DNA of 64,000 nucleotides, from assembly GCF_001590785.1 (NCBI RefSeq), contig NZ_LTAO01000039.1:1-64000 (forward strand). Reading direction: 5' to 3'. The position numbers were made by a program, and so were the translations under genes. Below the pieces are notes generated by a model. It ran no database searches and was not told the DNA's origin. It worked only from the letters and a program-made list of their open reading frames with translations. Positions within the stretch are counted from its first letter, which is position 1, and each line of letters starts with the position of its first letter. This DNA is from Alkalihalobacillus trypoxylicola. Its GTDB lineage: Bacteria; Bacillota; Bacilli; Bacillales; Bacillaceae_D. Shown here piece after piece: positions 26,395 through 36,005 of this stretch.

Positions 26395-26690
26395 ACTCAT
26401 GAACGAATGTTGCCTCACATGTTAAGTGTCCGGCTGTTCGCTTCCCAAAGAAACTTCGCGTCCGGTGGAGTGCTACCGAATGAACTTTTTTTAAAAGTGG
26501 ATTTCGGTATGGCCACTTATTCCCACTGGAGTCTCCGTGCCTTTTGTCCGTTAGCTTACGCCTTTCATAAGGAACCTAAAAAACCCTCCTTGTTTCCCAG
26601 TAAGGAGGGTTCATGGTTCGTGCTTAATGCTTGCATCCATTAAACATCATTTCCATTTTCTCTCATTTGGTGATTTTAAAACAGGTTTTG
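26395..26690. repeat. Dispersed intergenic repeat, family A, copy 4 (fullest copy)
   Basis: Contains CACATGTTAAGTGTCCGGCTG, TCCGGTGGAGTGCTACCGAA, GTGGATTTCGGTATGGCCAC, CCCACTGGAGTCTCCGTGCC, the hairpin AACCCTCCTT (26582-26591)/AAGGAGGGTT (26602-26611) and the tail CTTGCATCCATTAAACATCA. It matches 148-335, 1315-1450 and 12530-12680 in different parts. Confidence 0.65.
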
Positions 26691-26806
26691 TACCGGCCTC
26701 TTTTTGACTTTATCCACAAGAGAATTATTAATGGCTATTAAAAGCTCAGAGATGAATGAATTATTTTCATAGAAGATAACTTGTCTTTCCTACAACCCAA
26801 CCTTAT

Positions 26807-26835
26807 TTGACATTACTACGCTAACTCTTTATACT
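26807..26835 (+). promoter_or_regulatory. Sigma-A promoter of ileS
   Basis: Consensus TTGACA (26807-26812), exactly 17 bases, TATACT (26830-26835). It lies upstream of the T-box leader. Confidence 0.8.
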
Positions 26836-26849
26836 TGTAATAATTTTAA

Positions 26850-27131
26850 TAATAAATTTGATGACGAGAACGAGTACGATTACATTCTTTTCTACAGAGA
26901 GTTGACAGGTTCGCTGAAAGTCAACGTTAAGAAATTTTCTGAAAATCCTCTCCGAGAAGTAAAGCCCAAGTTTTGGTAAGCTTTGCCGGTTTCCTACCGA
27001 TATGAAGGACGCGTATGTTGGTACGTAGTGATGATGACAAGCATGTAAACCACTACTTCTGTATGGTTTTTTCTAATGTCTACTATTGAGTGATAACCCC
27101 TCGATCCTGCGACCTGGATGGAGGGGTTTTA
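26850..27131 (+). promoter_or_regulatory. T-box leader specific for isoleucine tRNA
   Basis: Stem I landmarks are visible: GATGACGAGAACGAGTAC near 26860, the AGAGAG box (26896-26901), GCTGAAAG (26913-26920) and a specifier-loop sequence GAAAATCCTCTCCGAG holding ATC (26944-26946), an isoleucine codon. A weak T-box-like TTGGTACG lies near 27018-27025; its TGGT would pair with the ACCA end of tRNA-Ile. A terminator hairpin AAACCACTAC.TTCT.GTATGGTTTTTT follows at 27047-27072. A second hairpin, AACCCCTC.ATCC/GGAT.GAGGGGTT with TTTT, lies at 27095-27130 just before the gene. Uncharged tRNA-Ile should allow read-through into ileS. Confidence 0.75.
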
Positions 27132-27157
27132 ATTTTGTAAAGAAGGTGATGACGATA

Positions 27158-30100
27158 ATGAGTGAAACCGCACATGTTCGTGAGCAACGCGTACGCAAGC
27201 GTTGGGAATCGAACAACACATTCAAACAATCTATTGAAAAAAGAGAAGGAAAACAAACCTACGTATTCTATGAAGGACCACCTACTGCAAATGGCTTGCC
27301 ACATGCTGGCCATGCGTTAGGACGTACAATGAAGGACTTTGTTGCTCGCTATAAAACAATGTCTGGATATCAGGTACTTCGTAAAGCTGGTTGGGATACC
27401 CATGGTTTACCAGTTGAATTAGAAGTCCAGAAGCAGCTTAACCTAAAAGGAAAAGATGATATAAAGGCTTATGGCATTGAAGCGTTTATCGAAAAATGCA
27501 AAGAAAGCGTCTTTACGTATGAGCGTGAATGGCGTCACTTTACGGAAGCCCTTGGTTATTGGGTTGATATGGATGACCCTTACGTTACGTTGCAAAACCC
27601 ATATATTGAATCCGTTTGGAACATTCTTTCGACCATTCATCGTAAGGATATGCTTTACAAAGGCCACCGCGTTGTTCCGTATTGTCCAAACTGTGAAACA
27701 TCCTTGAGCTCACACGAAGTTGCCCAAGGGTATAAAGATGTAACAGATTTATCAGCTACGGCAAAGTTTTTAATGGAAGGTACGGAAAATGAATACCTGC
27801 TTGGTTGGACAACAACCCCTTGGACTTTACCATCAAACGTTGCTATTGCTGTTAATCCAGATATGACTTATGTAAAAGTAGAAAAAGACGAGGAAGTGTA
27901 TGTTGTTGCGGAAGCACTAGCGGAGAAATTACTTGGTGAGTCTCCTAAAATTGTTGCTAAGCTAAAAGGCTCTGAGCTTGTTGGTTCAAAATACGACCCT
28001 CCATTTGATTATCTCCATTTAAATAGAGGACATGAAGTCATTGGTGCTTCATTCGTTACAGATTCAAGTGGTACAGGTCTTGTTCACATGGCTCCAGCTC
28101 ACGGTGATGATGATTATCAAGCCATTCGTGAAAGTGGCCTTGATTTTGTAAATGTCGTAGATTCAAAAGGCCGTTATACAGAAGAAATCGGTCCACTTGC
28201 TGGTCGCTTCGTAAAAGATTGCGATGTTGATATTGTTAAGATGCTTGCCCACAATGGCCGCTTATTTTCAAAAGAGCGTTACGAGCATAGCTATCCACAT
28301 TGCTGGCGCTGTGACAGCCCACTTCTTTATTACGCAATGGAAGGCTGGTTCATTGAAACAACGAAAGTGAAATACCAGTTAATTGCCAATAACCAAGAAG
28401 TCGATTGGCACCCAAGTCATATGCGCGAAGGTCGATTTGGTAAGTTTCTTGAAAATGTTGTGGACTGGAACATTGGTCGAAACCGATTCTGGGGAACACC
28501 ATTAAATGTATGGGAATGTGACTCTTGTGACAAACAAGAATCACCTGCTTCAATCGCCGAATTACGTGAGCGTGCCGATCAAGAATTAGGAGAAGACATT
28601 GAGCTTCATAAGCCGTTTGTTGATGGAATTACCTTTACCTGTGAATGTGGTGGTAAGATGCATCGTACAAGTGAAGTGATTGATGTTTGGTTTGATAGTG
28701 GGTCGATGCCGTTTGCTCAATACCACTACCCATTTGAAAATAAAGAACTTATGAACAAACAATTCCCAGCAGATGTTGTCATTGAAGGGGTCGACCAAAC
28801 GCGCGGCTGGTTCTACAGCTTACTTGCCGTTTCTACTTTGTTCACTGGAAAAGCACCTTATAAGCGTGTTCTTTCTCTTGGCCATATCTTAGATGAAAAC
28901 GGTCAGAAAATGTCTAAGAGTAAAGGAAATGCTCTTAACCCCGTTGAGCTCATTGAAGAGTTTGGCGCAGATAGCTTACGCTGGGCATTACTTGCTGATA
29001 GTGCCCCTTGGAACAACAAACGTTTTTCCAAAAAGACGGTTAGCCAAACAAAGTCAAAAGTGATAGATACCCTTGCAAATGTGCATTCTTTCTATAAAAT
29101 GTACGCTGAAATTGATCGGTTCAATCCAAAAACGGTTGAGAATGGCACAGCAACAAAGCTAGATGAATGGATTCTTTCCCGCTTAAACACAGTGATTGCC
29201 GAGGTGACAAAAAGCTTAGATGCCTATGATGTTACTAAGGGGGCTAGAACTATTGCATCGTTCTTAGATGAAATTAGTAACTGGTACATCCGTCGTTCCC
29301 GTGCACGCTTCTGGGCAAATGGAATGGATGCTGACAAACGCGCTGCCTATCATACGCTCTATGAGGTGCTCACGAAAACAACGCAATTAATGGCTCCATT
29401 CGCGCCATTTTTATCAGACGAAGTCTATACTGATTTAGCAGGAAACAGCGTTCATCTAAGCGACTATCCGACAGCTAATACTTCACTTGTGAATGCAGAA
29501 CTTGAGCACGAAATGGATGCGGTTCGCCAAGTGGTGGAATTGACTCGTTCCATTCGTAACCAAACAAGCTTGAAAACGAAGCAACCTCTTGCACAATTAG
29601 CTGTCGTACCATTAAAGCAGTCAGCTAATCTTGAAGCGTACAGAGCAATTATTGCAGAAGAAACAAACGTCAAAACGATTTTGCTTGATGCCAATCAACA
29701 TCAATACGTATCACAGCAAGTGAAATTAAATTTCCCTGTAGCTGGACCAAAACTCGGGAAATCTGTTGGTCTCGTTCAAAAAATGATCACTCAATTTGGC
29801 GACACGCAAACTCAGCAATTTCTTGATGCAGGGAAAATGATACTAAATCTTGAAAATGATCAAATCGTTGAATTAGAAAAAGAAGATATCATACTTGAGA
29901 ATAATCCACTCCCAGGCTTTGAATTTGCTGAAGGCGATGACTACCTAGTTGTTCTGGACACAAATGTTACGACCGAGCTTAAAGAAGAAGGTTTTGTTCG
30001 TGAATTCATTCGTGCCGTTCAAGTTTATCGAAAAGAGCTCGACCTCCCAGTTGAAAAACGTGTACATTTAACCATAAATGCTACAGAGCATGTTCAAGAT

Positions 30101-30229
30101 ATTCTAACTCGCTTTGAAAGCTTTATGAAAAATCATGTTCTAATTGACAGCCTTTCATTTGCAAAAACAGATGAAATGAAATACTTCAATGTTGAAGGAG
30201 AAGGCGTTTATTTAAATATTCATATGTAA
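27158..30229 (+). CDS. ileS: Isoleucyl-tRNA synthetase, type 2 (eukaryote-like, mupirocin-tolerant type)
   Basis: 1023 residues, class I synthetase charging tRNA-Ile. HIGH-type motif HAGH at 49-52 within [24 protein letters not shown] at 584-588. [17 protein letters not shown] and [10 protein letters not shown] are typical of the IleS2 subgroup, unlike the HDGPPYANGNIHIGHALN form of ordinary bacterial IleS1; IleS2 enzymes are known for low sensitivity to mupirocin. The editing domain (CP1) spans roughly 200-390, and a C-terminal anticodon-binding region follows residue 640. The ATG at 27158 follows AAGGTG; earlier in-frame starts lie inside the leader terminator. Controlled by the T-box leader. 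Confidence 0.93.
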   Translation: MSETAHVREQRVRKRWESNNTFKQSIEKREGKQTYVFYEGPPTANGLPHAGHALGRTMKDFVARYKTMSGYQVLRKAGWDTHGLPVELEVQKQLNLKGKDDIKAYGIEAFIEKCKESVFTYEREWRHFTEALGYWVDMDDPYVTLQNPYIESVWNILSTIHRKDMLYKGHRVVPYCPNCETSLSSHEVAQGYKDVTDLSATAKFLMEGTENEYLLGWTTTPWTLPSNVAIAVNPDMTYVKVEKDEEVYVVAEALAEKLLGESPKIVAKLKGSELVGSKYDPPFDYLHLNRGHEVIGASFVTDSSGTGLVHMAPAHGDDDYQAIRESGLDFVNVVDSKGRYTEEIGPLAGRFVKDCDVDIVKMLAHNGRLFSKERYEHSYPHCWRCDSPLLYYAMEGWFIETTKVKYQLIANNQEVDWHPSHMREGRFGKFLENVVDWNIGRNRFWGTPLNVWECDSCDKQESPASIAELRERADQELGEDIELHKPFVDGITFTCECGGKMHRTSEVIDVWFDSGSMPFAQYHYPFENKELMNKQFPADVVIEGVDQTRGWFYSLLAVSTLFTGKAPYKRVLSLGHILDENGQKMSKSKGNALNPVELIEEFGADSLRWALLADSAPWNNKRFSKKTVSQTKSKVIDTLANVHSFYKMYAEIDRFNPKTVENGTATKLDEWILSRLNTVIAEVTKSLDAYDVTKGARTIASFLDEISNWYIRRSRARFWANGMDADKRAAYHTLYEVLTKTTQLMAPFAPFLSDEVYTDLAGNSVHLSDYPTANTSLVNAELEHEMDAVRQVVELTRSIRNQTSLKTKQPLAQLAVVPLKQSANLEAYRAIIAEETNVKTILLDANQHQYVSQQVKLNFPVAGPKLGKSVGLVQKMITQFGDTQTQQFLDAGKMILNLENDQIVELEKEDIILENNPLPGFEFAEGDDYLVVLDTNVTTELKEEGFVREFIRAVQVYRKELDLPVEKRVHLTINATEHVQDILTRFESFMKNHVLIDSLSFAKTDEMKYFNVEGEGVYLNIHM

Positions 30230-30260
30230 TATGAAGCTAAAAAAAGGTTACAAAACAAAA

Positions 30261-30299
30261 ATCTCCGCCATCCCATTATTGGATTGACGGAGTTTTTTT
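30261..30299 (+). terminator. Terminator between ileS and the convergent kinase gene
   Basis: ATCTCCGCCATCC pairs with GGATTGACGGAGT (small mismatch), followed by TTTTTTT. On the other strand an A-rich flank gives T's, so it may serve both genes. Confidence 0.7.
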
Positions 30300-30318
30300 A
30301 AAGCTAGAAAGCCTCGTG

Positions 30319-31752
30319 TTATTTTCCTTCTAGCACTTCTATTACTTCTTTTAATGTTTCTTTTGATCCAACATTTCCTGGAAAAATGACATATGGACCA
30401 TAAGGAAATTTGCTTTCTGGACCTGTTTTCCAAACTGGGATCCCTGGTTTAACCTGACCAGCCACTTCAGCTCTTTTAACAGATAGCCCTTCAGTACCGA
30501 TACTACTCGAAGTTATACCACCTTTAGCAACAATATAGCTAGGCTGAACCTTCAAATCATGGACGATGCTCGTTACCGCATCCGAAATTTTGACGGACAG
30601 CTTAAGCTCCTCTTCCTTCATATTATCACCTAAGTCTAATCGTTCACGACGCGTATAGTAGACCACTGATTGACCCGATTGAATCGCTTTTTCACAGGCT
30701 AATCGTACACGCTCCGTTTCTTTTTTAAATTCTTCATCATCTTTTACTAAATGAACATCGAATTCAATAGCTTCCACTAAGCCACTTTCTAATAATGCTT
30801 CTAATTGCTCCGTCGTTTTCTTAACGTGAGACCCTACTGCAATAAGACCACCATTTTCTTCATCTTCAGATATAACCATATCTTCTCGAGTTAAAAGAGG
30901 CTTATCTGAAATGCCTCCGAGTACTTTCGTTAAAGATGCAGCACTTCGACAAATAAAATGCTTACCCTCTTTCATTGCTTGTAAGAAAGCTATTGCAAAG
31001 ACCTCAACATCTTCATATCCAAAGGCGTTGACCACAATTTTTTGAAAATCCTTAGCCGCTACTAATTGGTCTTTGATTTTAGCAATACGTTGATTTCTTA
31101 AATCATCTAAGGTTATATAAATCGTATTTTCTTTTTTATAACGACTTTCCGTTTTCTCTTCAATCCATTCACCAAGATGGGAAGCATTGAACCCAAAAGT
31201 ACGGTCCTTTGCAAATTCTGTTTCTCCTGCTGGAATGAGGGTTTCTCCATCTTGAACATAATGAATATTGTTAATAGTTAATCTTCCACCTTCTTTAAAG
31301 AAAGGAATAATAACCTCTCCATCAAAAGTGACATTAGATTCTGATTCAATGGTATTCTTAATTGTTTCAGTTTCCAACGGATAATGTCCTCTTAACGTAG
31401 AGTCACCTCTACTAATCATTACGTAAGGAATTCCCTCTTCTACTGATACCTCTTGAACTCTATTGGCAATTTGTTGATGGCACTTCTCCGTTTCGTCTTT
31501 TGTGAACCCTCTGGAATTTGTTAGTATGAAAAAGATTCGATTATTCTCACGAAACCCTGCTTCAATTGAGCTTTTTTCCCAGTTAGTATACACAGAAACT
31601 CCATGAACCGTCTGAATTCCTGTTGGGTCATCATCTAGAACGACAATCTTATATGGCGAATGGGCTAATTCCTCTTCTAAAGATGCAGTGATCGTTGCTC
31701 TATCCACTTCTAGAATCGTATTCTTGACCTTTTGCATATTGAGCGTCTTCAT
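30319..31752 (-). CDS. Four-carbon acid sugar kinase family protein (DUF1537, OtnK-like)
   Basis: 477 residues. The DUF1537 N-terminal domain is clear: YKIVVLDDDPTGIQTVHGVSVYTNW, FILTNSRGF, YVMISRGDSTLRGHYPLE, and the C-terminal nucleotide-binding domain: LIAVGSHVKKTTEQLEALL, SYIVAKGGITSSSIG, FPGNVGSKETL. These kinases phosphorylate sugar acids such as threonate or erythronate oxidised at C2/C3. GAGGG is nine bases upstream of the ATG. The gene follows the LtnD/GarR-like dehydrogenase almost without gap, which should supply its substrate. Confidence 0.88.
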   Translation of the reverse strand: MKTLNMQKVKNTILEVDRATITASLEEELAHSPYKIVVLDDDPTGIQTVHGVSVYTNWEKSSIEAGFRENNRIFFILTNSRGFTKDETEKCHQQIANRVQEVSVEEGIPYVMISRGDSTLRGHYPLETETIKNTIESESNVTFDGEVIIPFFKEGGRLTINNIHYVQDGETLIPAGETEFAKDRTFGFNASHLGEWIEEKTESRYKKENTIYITLDDLRNQRIAKIKDQLVAAKDFQKIVVNAFGYEDVEVFAIAFLQAMKEGKHFICRSAASLTKVLGGISDKPLLTREDMVISEDEENGGLIAVGSHVKKTTEQLEALLESGLVEAIEFDVHLVKDDEEFKKETERVRLACEKAIQSGQSVVYYTRRERLDLGDNMKEEELKLSVKISDAVTSIVHDLKVQPSYIVAKGGITSSSIGTEGLSVKRAEVAGQVKPGIPVWKTGPESKFPYGPYVIFPGNVGSKETLKEVIEVLEGK

Positions 31753-31757
31753 TAGAT

Positions 31758-32654
31758 TTATCCCTCTCTCCCAACTTTTACCTTAGCTAAATTCTCATAA
31801 TGTAAAACAATACCTGCATGGTCTAAAGCTGCTTTTCCGTCTGCTTTTAAAGAATGGAAAGTTTCTAATAATTGACTAGATAACGGTAATGGTACATCTA
31901 GCTCATGAGCTGTGTTCATAACATTAGTTAAATCTTTTAAATTAATATCAATACGGCCACCCGCTTTAAAATTACGGTCTAGCATCATTGGTAATTTAGC
32001 ATCCATTACCGTACTTCCTGCTAGTCCTCCACGAATAGCTTGATACATTTTTTCAACATCAATTCCAGCTTTTGTCGCAAGAGTTACCGCTTCAGATACA
32101 GCTGCTATGTTAAGATTAACAATGATTTGATTAGCTAACTTTGCAGTCGTACCACATCCTGAATCTCCAACTAAAACAATATCGGTACCCATTGCTTCTA
32201 GTACTGGTTTTGTTTCATTGAAGATAGATTCTTCTCCACCAACCATAATTGCTAGGGTTCCATCGATTGCTTTCGGTTCTCCTCCACTTACAGGAGCATC
32301 AAGGAAATGAACACCCTTTAACGAAGCTTCCTGTGCCATTGATTTAGAATCAACTGGTGATACTGAGCTCATATCAATGATGATAAGACCTTCTTTTGCT
32401 CCCTCCATGACTCCGTTTACTCCAAAAACAGCTGCACGCACATGCTCTCCTTTTGGAAGCATGGTGATAATCACATCGCTATTTTCTGCTACCTCTTTAG
32501 CCGACGCAGCTGGCTTTGCTCCTTCTTTTGTAATGACTTCGACGGCCTCTTTATTTAAGTCAAAGCCTGTTACAGTAAATTGATTCTTAATAAGGTTCTT
32601 TGCCATTGGCAAACCCATTATTCCTAGTCCTATAAATCCTACCTTTTTTTTCAT
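31758..32654 (-). CDS. LtnD/GarR-like NAD(P)-dependent 3-hydroxyacid dehydrogenase
   Basis: 298 residues of the beta-hydroxyacid dehydrogenase family. N-terminal Rossmann motif KVGFIGLGIMGLPMAKNLIK; substrate motif LDAPVSGGEPKAIDG near residue 118; catalytic Lys in GCGTTAKLANQIIVNLN. Relatives include L-threonate dehydrogenase (LtnD) and tartronate semialdehyde reductase (GarR). Linkage to a DUF1537 kinase makes an LtnD-type oxidation of a sugar acid likely (inference). The ATG at 32654 follows GGTGGAGAG. Confidence 0.88.
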   Translation of the reverse strand: MKKKVGFIGLGIMGLPMAKNLIKNQFTVTGFDLNKEAVEVITKEGAKPAASAKEVAENSDVIITMLPKGEHVRAAVFGVNGVMEGAKEGLIIIDMSSVSPVDSKSMAQEASLKGVHFLDAPVSGGEPKAIDGTLAIMVGGEESIFNETKPVLEAMGTDIVLVGDSGCGTTAKLANQIIVNLNIAAVSEAVTLATKAGIDVEKMYQAIRGGLAGSTVMDAKLPMMLDRNFKAGGRIDINLKDLTNVMNTAHELDVPLPLSSQLLETFHSLKADGKAALDHAGIVLHYENLAKVKVGREG

Positions 32655-32688
32655 TAATCTCTCCACCTTTTTATTTATCTAAAAAATA

Positions 32689-34056
32689 TTATAGACCTGG
32701 TAAAAATGCTGACATAGTACTTAAAATATAGACCACAGCTAATGCCGTTAAACCAGCAATGAATCCACCTATACTCCAAACACGTAGTGTCTCCGAGACT
32801 GATAAGCGACCAAATTTAGAGACAACCCAGAAGCCTGAATCATTTGGTAGTGATAATCCAATTCCTCCCGCACAAATAGCTAGACCTAATAAAACTGGAG
32901 ATACTCCCAAATCAGCAGCCATTGGTCCAAAAATAGTTGCGGTTGTTACAAGTGCTACTGTTGCACTACCTAATGAAGCTCGCAGAATTTGCGCAAATAC
33001 AAATCCTAATAATAACGCTGGCATATTCAACCCTTGCATTAGGCTAATTAACAAATCACCAATGCCTGTTTCTTGAACTACCTTACCAAATGCTCCACCA
33101 GCCCCTGTAATTAATAAAATCATTCCAGAAGCTTCAAAAGCTTGCTTTATAACCGTTGAACTATCTTCTTTAATGTAAGGTTTAAGAATGAAAATAGCAG
33201 CGATAACACTAATAAGCAAAGCAATATTTTTATCACCAATTATCGCAAAAATAGTTGGAATAATTGATTCCTGATTATCTCTGAATACTACATTGTTCAT
33301 GACCGTATTTGATAAAATAAGGACAATTGGTAAGGCAAGAGTCGCATAAGCAAGCCAAGTAGGAATTTCTCTTTTGTTTTCCGTATCTTTTGCTTCTTCT
33401 ATTTCTTCTTTTGCATCGTCTAAACGGTTGCCATTAGGAATTCTCTTTCCAATAAAAGTTCCATATAAAACTCCACCAACTAATGTAGCAAATATAGCTA
33501 CAAATAACCCATATAGGAAAAACACACCAATATCTACCATCATCTGATCCGCTACTACAAGTGGTCCTGGAGTAGGAATAATTAAACTATGCGAAACAAT
33601 AAGTCCGATAGCCAAAATGGTAACAAAGGTAGCTAAAGAAATTTTTGTTTTTAGTGACAAACTAAACACTAGTTTATTCAATATGATAAAGGCAGCATCA
33701 AAAAATACCGGAATAGCTACAGTTGTTGATGTTGCCGCTAATGCATAGGGTGATTTTTGGACACCAAAAGCTCTTAACATAGAGCTTGCAATTTTTTCTA
33801 TTGCCCCAGAAGCTGCTAAGAATTGACCAAAGATAATACCTAATCCAATCAATATCCCTACACCTGTAAGGGTTCCCCCAAAACCATCCGCTATGACTCC
33901 CGGAATATTACGGGCAGGAATTTCAGATACTAACCCAATTCCTATAGCTGTAAGTAATAAGGCGATAAATGCATCCCATTTAAATTTAATAATGAGAATA
34001 AAAAGAACAATAAGAGCCAGTATAAAACCAACAATTAACCAATTTCCTGTTAGCAT
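32689..34056 (-). CDS. GntP-family gluconate/sugar-acid permease
   Basis: 455 residues, about 12-14 membrane helices. GntP motifs: GFGGTLTGVGILIGLGIIFGQFLAASGA, FDAAFIILNKL, HSLIIPTPGPLVVADQM, GAGGAFGKVVQETGIGDLL, SLGSATVALVTTATI, and LPNDSGFWVVSKFGRLSVSETLRVW. The family imports gluconate and other sugar acids with protons. AGAGGTGAT precedes the ATG. Its place between the RpiR regulator and the dehydrogenase makes it the uptake step of this pathway. Confidence 0.92.
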   Translation of the reverse strand: MLTGNWLIVGFILALIVLFILIIKFKWDAFIALLLTAIGIGLVSEIPARNIPGVIADGFGGTLTGVGILIGLGIIFGQFLAASGAIEKIASSMLRAFGVQKSPYALAATSTTVAIPVFFDAAFIILNKLVFSLSLKTKISLATFVTILAIGLIVSHSLIIPTPGPLVVADQMMVDIGVFFLYGLFVAIFATLVGGVLYGTFIGKRIPNGNRLDDAKEEIEEAKDTENKREIPTWLAYATLALPIVLILSNTVMNNVVFRDNQESIIPTIFAIIGDKNIALLISVIAAIFILKPYIKEDSSTVIKQAFEASGMILLITGAGGAFGKVVQETGIGDLLISLMQGLNMPALLLGFVFAQILRASLGSATVALVTTATIFGPMAADLGVSPVLLGLAICAGGIGLSLPNDSGFWVVSKFGRLSVSETLRVWSIGGFIAGLTALAVVYILSTMSAFLPGL

Positions 34057-34087
34057 AAGCTAATCACCTCTTTGATGTTTATCTAAA

Positions 34088-34933
34088 CTATTTTTTCATG
34101 CGAGTTACCGCTAATCGAGAGCGGTTAATATTATTTTTTCCTGTACTTCCTGATTTACTAGCAACACGCGTATATAGCGTATCCATAATGGCTAATTGAA
34201 TTAATCGAGAAACCATAGCATCGGCCTGTCGTTTTGTTTCGTGAGCTTGCGTTACAATTAGACAATCTGCTACCTGTGCAAGTGTAGCTTTTTGACTAGA
34301 CGTAATGACAATGACAAAAGCTCCATTATTTTTAGCCATTTCACAAACATTAATCGTATCTATCGTCTCACCAGAGTGAGAGATACCAATCACTACATCA
34401 TGGTCATTCATATGACTTGCATAAATAGCCTGATAATGGGGATCCTTCACAGATAGGGTCATTCCCCCTAGTCGCATAAATTTATGAGCCCCATCTTCAG
34501 CAACTGTTCCAGATAAACCTTGCCCAAAAAAATAAAGTCTTTTTGATTTTATTATTTGCTCGATAGCCAACTCTATACTTTCAATGTTCATTTGCTCTTT
34601 CGTTAATGAAACTGCTTGGTAAAATTGCTCACCAAACTTATGAAAGACAGCATCTGCTTTATCATCAGAAACGATGTCTATCGCTTCAGGAGAAGGCGGT
34701 TTCATTTCGGCTAGCTCCTGTGCTAAAGCGACTTTTAATTCCTGATAACTGTTATAGCCAAGCTTCTTATATAAGCGAACAACACTCGGCTCACTTACCT
34801 CACTTAGAATCGCAAGTTCATTCATTGATAGAAGAAATGGCTTATCGTGTTCCTGTAATTGTGAAATGATTTTATGCTCGGTCATTGTAAGCGATTTCTT
34901 TTTGTTCATAATTCGCTCTTGAAAACTATGCAT
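34088..34933 (-). CDS. MurR/RpiR-family transcriptional regulator
   Basis: 281 residues. N-terminal RpiR helix-turn-helix (LTMTEHKIISQLQEHDK, LAILSEVSEPSVVRLYKKLGYNSYQELKVAL) and a C-terminal sugar isomerase (SIS) domain (IIKSKRLYFFGQGLSGTVAEDGAHKFMRLGG, VVIGISHSGETIDTINVCEMAKNNGAFVIVIT). Such regulators sense phosphorylated sugars through the SIS domain. GGAGGG is eight bases before the ATG. First gene of the minus-strand cluster and divergent from the aldolase; palindromic sites in between are the likely operators. Confidence 0.92.
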   Translation of the reverse strand: MHSFQERIMNKKKSLTMTEHKIISQLQEHDKPFLLSMNELAILSEVSEPSVVRLYKKLGYNSYQELKVALAQELAEMKPPSPEAIDIVSDDKADAVFHKFGEQFYQAVSLTKEQMNIESIELAIEQIIKSKRLYFFGQGLSGTVAEDGAHKFMRLGGMTLSVKDPHYQAIYASHMNDHDVVIGISHSGETIDTINVCEMAKNNGAFVIVITSSQKATLAQVADCLIVTQAHETKRQADAMVSRLIQLAIMDTLYTRVASKSGSTGKNNINRSRLAVTRMKK

Positions 34934-34953
34934 GTTGGGTACCCTCCATTCAC

Positions 34954-34971
34954 TGTAGTAATATTACTACA
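34954..34971. promoter_or_regulatory. Perfect 18-base palindrome, likely RpiR operator 1
   Basis: TGTAGTAATATTACTACA, a perfect palindrome 20 bases upstream of the regulator start codon. Related imperfect copies occur at 35026-35043 and 35047-35064. Confidence 0.7.
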
Positions 34972-35025
34972 AAAATAACACGTGTACAAGATGTTTTTTC
35001 TCGATTCAACTTGATTATCGTCGTA

Positions 35026-35064
35026 TTCAGTAATATTATTGTTCTGTATTGTAATTTTACTACA
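35026..35064. promoter_or_regulatory. Two degenerate operator copies over the aldolase promoter
   Basis: TTCAGTAATATTATTGTT (12 of 18 bases as in the perfect palindrome) and TATTGTAATTTTACTACA (14 of 18). The first overlaps the -10 region of a plausible promoter (TTGATT, 17 bases, TATTAT, ending near 35040), so binding would repress the aldolase gene. Confidence 0.55.
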
Positions 35065-35083
35065 GAAATAAAGGAGTTTTGTA

Positions 35084-35923
35084 ATGTATACTACAACGAA
35101 AGCTTTACTTGATTTTGCCCAAACTCAAAACAGCGCTATCGCTGCTTTTAATTGCTATAATGCTGAAACTACACAGGCTGCTATAAATGCGGCTCAAGAA
35201 ACAGAACAACCAGTTATTATCGCCTATGGTGAAAGATACCAGGAATACATGAATCTTGAAGCCTTTGCAGCATTTACACAAGCTTTAGCGAAACAAAAGT
35301 CTGTAAATATTAGCCTTCACCTAGATCATAGCTATGAATTCGAAACCATTAAACGAGCAATTGATGCAGGTTTTTCTTCTGTTATGTACGATGGTTCTAC
35401 ACACTCTCTCGAAGATAATGTTCGTCATACTAAGGAAATTGTCGATTATGCCCATAAACATGGAGTTTTTGTAGAGGCTGAAATTGGTTCTATGAAAAAA
35501 GGTGCTTTTTCAGACGAAGAAGAAGGAGATGGTCGCCTAACGGATCCGGATGAAGCAGCTCTCTTTGTTAAAGAAACAGGAGTAGACTTTCTAGCAGCTT
35601 CTATTGGAACTGTACATGGTATGTATGAAGGAGAACCAGAAATTCGACTTGATTTATTAGAGGAGATTAAAGAAAAATGTAGCGTCCCTCTTGTGTTACA
35701 CGGCGGTTCCGGTACACCGGAAAATCAGGTTCTTCAGGCTATCGATCGGGGAATTCGAAAAATTAACGTTAATACCGAAATCTCTTTAACAGCAGCAGGT
35801 GCCATCGCCTATCAATTAAATAAAAATGCCAATAGCCACCTAAGTACGATTATGGAGTATGCTCAATCGACTATGACTGAGCACATGAAGGAAATCATTA
35901 CACTTTATAAAAACAGTAAATAA
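35084..35923 (+). CDS. Class II fructose/tagatose-bisphosphate-type aldolase
   Basis: 279 residues, GatY/KbaY/FbaA family. Zinc ligands His82 (LHLDHSYE), His178 (GTVHGMYEG) and His206 (LVLHGGSG); catalytic Asp81. VEAEIGSMKKGAF and RKINVNTEIS are the phosphate/Na-binding loops. These enzymes split ketose phosphates into dihydroxyacetone phosphate and an aldehyde. AAGGAG precedes the ATG. It is divergent from the RpiR-permease-dehydrogenase-kinase cluster and shares its operators, so it probably performs the final cleavage; in the classical four-carbon pathways that step uses an AraD-like OtnC instead. Confidence 0.88.
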   Translation: MYTTTKALLDFAQTQNSAIAAFNCYNAETTQAAINAAQETEQPVIIAYGERYQEYMNLEAFAAFTQALAKQKSVNISLHLDHSYEFETIKRAIDAGFSSVMYDGSTHSLEDNVRHTKEIVDYAHKHGVFVEAEIGSMKKGAFSDEEEGDGRLTDPDEAALFVKETGVDFLAASIGTVHGMYEGEPEIRLDLLEEIKEKCSVPLVLHGGSGTPENQVLQAIDRGIRKINVNTEISLTAAGAIAYQLNKNANSHLSTIMEYAQSTMTEHMKEIITLYKNSK

Positions 35924-35954
35924 AACGGAAAAGAGCCATTTCAGAAGGCACTTC

Positions 35955-36005
35955 AGCCTATCGACAAAGAGTTTCGCAACAGCGAAATCGTCGATAGGCT
36001 TTTTT
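35955..36005 (+). terminator. Terminator of the aldolase gene
   Basis: AGCCTATCGAC (35955-35965) pairs perfectly with GTCGATAGGCT (35990-36000), with an inner TTTCGC/GCGAAA stem, followed by TTTTT. Confidence 0.85.

Noticed and set aside
26407-26643. 78-residue plus-strand open frame
   Set aside because: It coincides with repeat family A copy 4, including its hairpin; composition is not gene-like.
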